A stretch of DNA of 64,000 nucleotides, taken from Gelidibacter sediminis (GTDB lineage Bacteria > Bacteroidota > Bacteroidia > Flavobacteriales > Flavobacteriaceae). The position numbers and the translations under genes are program-made. Location: contig NZ_SOBW01000007.1 of the NCBI RefSeq assembly GCF_004364975.1, positions 620,001 to 684,000 of the forward strand. Direction: 5' to 3'. Below, piece by piece: positions 61,609-64,000 of the stretch (position 1 is its first letter; every line of letters begins with the position of its first letter). Under the pieces are notes generated by a model that worked only from the letters and a program-made list of their open reading frames with translations, searched no databases and was not told the DNA's origin.

Positions 61609-64000
61609 TAGTTTAAAATTAGATGATTGATTGCAATTATGGTTTGATTATAGGCATTAAGATTATCCAAATAGGTCATTTCAATATCTTTTGAAGTTTC
61701 CACACTTTGAATGTATTGGAAAAAATCAATCTCGCCCTCTTTAAAGGTGCGTTCTGCTGTTTTTATAATTTCTTCTGACAATTGCTTGCCTTGGGTTTCA
61801 TAGTACACTACTGCTTCATGATACTGCTGCAATTGGGCGTATAATGCCTCTTTTTCAGCTTCCCATTTGGTTTGATAGTCCTGTTGCTGCTCTTCAACAA
61901 TTTCTTGAGCAAGTTTTGACGCTTTTATTTTTGACGAATTACCCGAAAACAAGAAAGGAATCTTCAATCCTACTTGATAACTCTCAAAGTCATTATTAAA
62001 GCCGTCATTGGCACCTTGTTGATATTCGAGCGTTATATCAGGGAGTAAACTTTGTTTTTCCTGTTGCAGTTTGGCCTCATAAAATGTTTTGGATGCGTCA
62101 TAATACAGCAAACCAACATTGTCATTGAGCGCTTGTGGGTTGAGTTCCAATTTCTGTAAAGCATGTTTATTGACAGTTATGTCTTCCACTTGAACAATTT
62201 TACGTAACTGTGCCTTATAAATGACTTCTTGTTGCTGCGCTTGCCTATATAAGGTTTCCAATTGTTTTTGTTTGGATTGGGCGGTGATCATTTCCAAATA
62301 ATTAGTTTCTCCCAATTCAAATCGGCGCTTGGCAGCCTTGGCAAAATTTTGGTATAAACTGTCTAAAAACCGATAAGATTCTGATTTGTTTTTAGCGTAA
62401 CTCAAATTATAATAGGCCGCATACACTTCCTTTTTCAAACTTTGAAGCTTAATAGCGTGTGCCGATTCTTGCAAGCCAACCTTAGACCTGTTGACCTTTC
62501 TATCTGCAAAATAGACGGTAGGAAACTTAAAATCTTGAGAAACCCCAAACACTTTTAAAGCTTCATTGGCACCGGCACCATTCTCATGTTTATAGAATAT
62601 TTCGGTTTTATCGAAACTGAAAGCACTTCCAACCAAAACATCAGTTTCCTCAATTTGCAAGGAAGAGGCTTTTAGGCCGGCGTTATTTTCAATGGCGATG
62701 TTAATGGTTTCTTCAATTGTCATCGGTTGTTCTTGAGCATTCATATTGAAAGTCAACATCAGCGCCATAACGGTTATCAATCCTGACTTTTTCATTTTCA
62801 GATCTTTTTTCTTTTCCACCCAAGCGTACAGTACCGGCAATACAACTAGAGTTAGAATTGTTGCACTAATCAAGCCGCCAATCACCACCGTAGCTAACGG
62901 ACGTTGCACTTCTGCCCCAGCATTGGTAGAAATAGCCATAGGCAAAAACCCTAGCGCCGCCGCTGAAGCGGTCAATAATACCGGCCTTAACCGTTCTTGC
63001 GTCCCTCTTTTGATACGTTCTTCAATGTTGGTCATGCCTTCACTTTTGAGTTCTTTAAAATGTTCTATCAATACAATCCCGTTAAGCACTGCAATTCCGA
63101 AAAGCGCAATAAACCCGACACCTGCTGAAATACTAAACGGTAAATCGCGAAGCCATAAAAATAATATTCCCCCTACTGCCGAAAGTGGAATTGCCGTATA
63201 AATCAATAAGGCATCTTTAACGGAATGGAAGGCAAAATACAATAGAATAAAAATTAATAACAAGGCAACCGGAACCGCTACCAATAACCTGGCCTTGGCA
63301 CTTTGTAAATTCTCAAACTGCCCTCCATAGGTGACGCTATACCCCGCAGGGAGTTTGACATTTGTTTCAATAAGCGTCTGAACCTCATCAACAACGGACT
63401 GTAAATCTCTGTTTCTCACATTGACACCAACCACAATGCGACGCTTGGTATCATCTCTCGATATTTTGGCAGGACCAGTCGTATAACTAATATCGGCCAA
63501 TTCACTCAACGGAATTTTACCGCCATTTGGCGTATCTACATACAGGTTCTGAAGACTTTCCAAATTTTTCCGTTTGGACTCCTCTAGCCGGACCACCAAA
63601 TCAAATCGTTTTTCGCCTTCAAACACACTCCCCACAATGCCACCAGCAAATCCAGAAGAAATCAGTTGGTTCAAATCGGCAATATTCAGTCCGTAACGTG
63701 CAATTTTAGCCCGATTAAAGTTGACGCTCATTTGTGGCAAACCTTCTACTTTCTCTACTATAATATCTGAAGCACCTTCAACGTCCTGAATTAATATCTT
63801 TATTTCTTCAGCCTTATTGGCCAATACAGTTAAATCTTCACCAAAAATCTTAATCGCTACGTCGGCCCTCACTCCCGTAATCAACTCATTAAAACGCATT
63901 TCTATAGGTTGGGTAAACTCTACGTCCATTCCTGGAATGACGAGAAGGGCTTCCTTAAATTTATCCGCCAATTCATTTTTAGAACTCGCAGAAACCCATT
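61608..64000 (-). CDS. CzcA-family heavy-metal RND pump fused to a TolC-type channel (C-terminal part)
   Basis: The frame is open to the window end (position 64000), so only the C-terminal part is seen. It covers the periplasmic domain, the last RND membrane helices (PVALLLIFILLYFAF, VGFIALFGIAVLNGIVLIEHF, RPVLLTASAAALGFLPMA, VVIGGLISATILTLVVLPVL) and then a TolC-like domain with ENNAGLKASSLQIEETDVLV and long helices. Between them lies MKKSGLITVMALMLTFNMNAQ, which looks like a retained signal peptide at 62795. Pump plus channel in one chain is known in Bacteroidota. It exports divalent cations such as Zn, Co or Cd. Confidence 0.92.
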   Translation of the reverse strand, partial: WVSASSKNELADKFKEALLVIPGMDVEFTQPIEMRFNELITGVRADVAIKIFGEDLTVLANKAEEIKILIQDVEGASDIIVEKVEGLPQMSVNFNRAKIARYGLNIADLNQLISSGFAGGIVGSVFEGEKRFDLVVRLEESKRKNLESLQNLYVDTPNGGKIPLSELADISYTTGPAKISRDDTKRRIVVGVNVRNRDLQSVVDEVQTLIETNVKLPAGYSVTYGGQFENLQSAKARLLVAVPVALLLIFILLYFAFHSVKDALLIYTAIPLSAVGGILFLWLRDLPFSISAGVGFIALFGIAVLNGIVLIEHFKELKSEGMTNIEERIKRGTQERLRPVLLTASAAALGFLPMAISTNAGAEVQRPLATVVIGGLISATILTLVVLPVLYAWVEKKKDLKMKKSGLITVMALMLTFNMNAQEQPMTIEETINIAIENNAGLKASSLQIEETDVLVGSAFSFDKTEIFYKHENGAGANEALKVFGVSQDFKFPTVYFADRKVNRSKVGLQESAHAIKLQSLKKEVYAAYYNLSYAKNKSESYRFLDSLYQNFAKAAKRRFELGETNYLEMITAQSKQKQLETLYRQAQQQEVIYKAQLRKIVQVEDITVNKHALQKLELNPQALNDNVGLLYYDASKTFYEAKLQQEKQSLLPDITLEYQQGANDGFNNDFESYQVGLKIPFLFSGNSSKIKASKLAQEIVEEQQQDYQTKWEAEKEALYAQLQQYHEAVVYYETQGKQLSEEIIKTAERTFKEGEIDFFQYIQSVETSKDIEMTYLDNLNAYNQTIIAINHLILN

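Noticed and set aside
63969-63971. TTG start codon for the CzcA gene
   Set aside because: The frame is open upstream to position 64000 and the sequence there is still CzcA-like, so the gene begins outside the window.

Overview
The window is ordinary chromosome from a Bacteroidota bacterium, most likely a marine-type Flavobacteriaceae. Support comes from the low G+C, many TAnnTTTG promoter boxes, a type IX secretion (Por) C-terminal domain, flavobacterial families of unknown function (DUF4271, DUF4296, DUF4301, DUF3098, DUF3127), a TonB-dependent receptor, an S46 dipeptidyl peptidase and a CzcA-TolC fusion. There is no rRNA, tRNA, CRISPR array, prophage or classical IS. Both window edges cut genes.

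Layout. 1-3.7 kb (minus): a ferredoxin-NADP reductase N-terminus, nifU-like and mrp Fe-S genes, then trmB with a LysE transporter and an alkyltransferase-like protein. 3.9-8.4 kb: a glycosyltransferase, a PhoR/PhoB-like two-component pair, an orphan T9SS sorting-domain protein and a LuxE-like acyl-protein synthetase. 8.5-20.8 kb: tyrS, an epimerase, a DUF4296 lipoprotein with dihydroorotase, a GT2 enzyme, DUF4271 with hemD, pckA, a saccharopine dehydrogenase with an Lrp regulator, a Bax-inhibitor-like protein and a zinc metallopeptidase. 21-29 kb: a long leuS, then ftsX, DUF3098, uppP, truB and a TonB-like gene. 29-35 kb: thioredoxin-like, tag, aat, DUF3127, a flavin reductase, an orphan histidine kinase, HIT and greA.

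35.4-42.5 kb looks like a vitamin-uptake neighbourhood. A TPP riboswitch leads a TonB-dependent receptor. Just upstream lies a tightly overlapping cluster: GGGPS, thiamine-binding protein, PnuC-family transporter, NadR-like kinase, DUF4301 and arfB. I infer thiamine scavenging. 42.6-44.7 kb has a phosphopantetheinyl transferase divergent from ahcY; the ahcY leader holds an 18-codon ORF and a hairpin.

44.76-47.32 kb is the most unusual part. It holds eleven tandem units of about 174 bp, each able to fold into a cloverleaf: an outer 13-bp stem enclosing three arms. In two units the loop of the middle arm is replaced by a nearly identical 96-codon GIY-YIG nuclease gene. I read this as an undescribed, or at least poorly described, structured repeat family mobilised or maintained by a GIY-YIG nuclease, with coding and non-coding units. 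A lone Vsr-type endonuclease gene follows.

47.9-57.7 kb: a DPP11-like peptidase, an aminotransferase with an omega-amidase-type nitrilase, an Ig-like lipoprotein, comF, a coiled-coil membrane protein and glyS. 57.8-64 kb (minus): a small beta-barrel protein and a heavy-metal efflux set (CzcA fused to TolC, CzcB-like adaptor, P1B-4 type ATPase).
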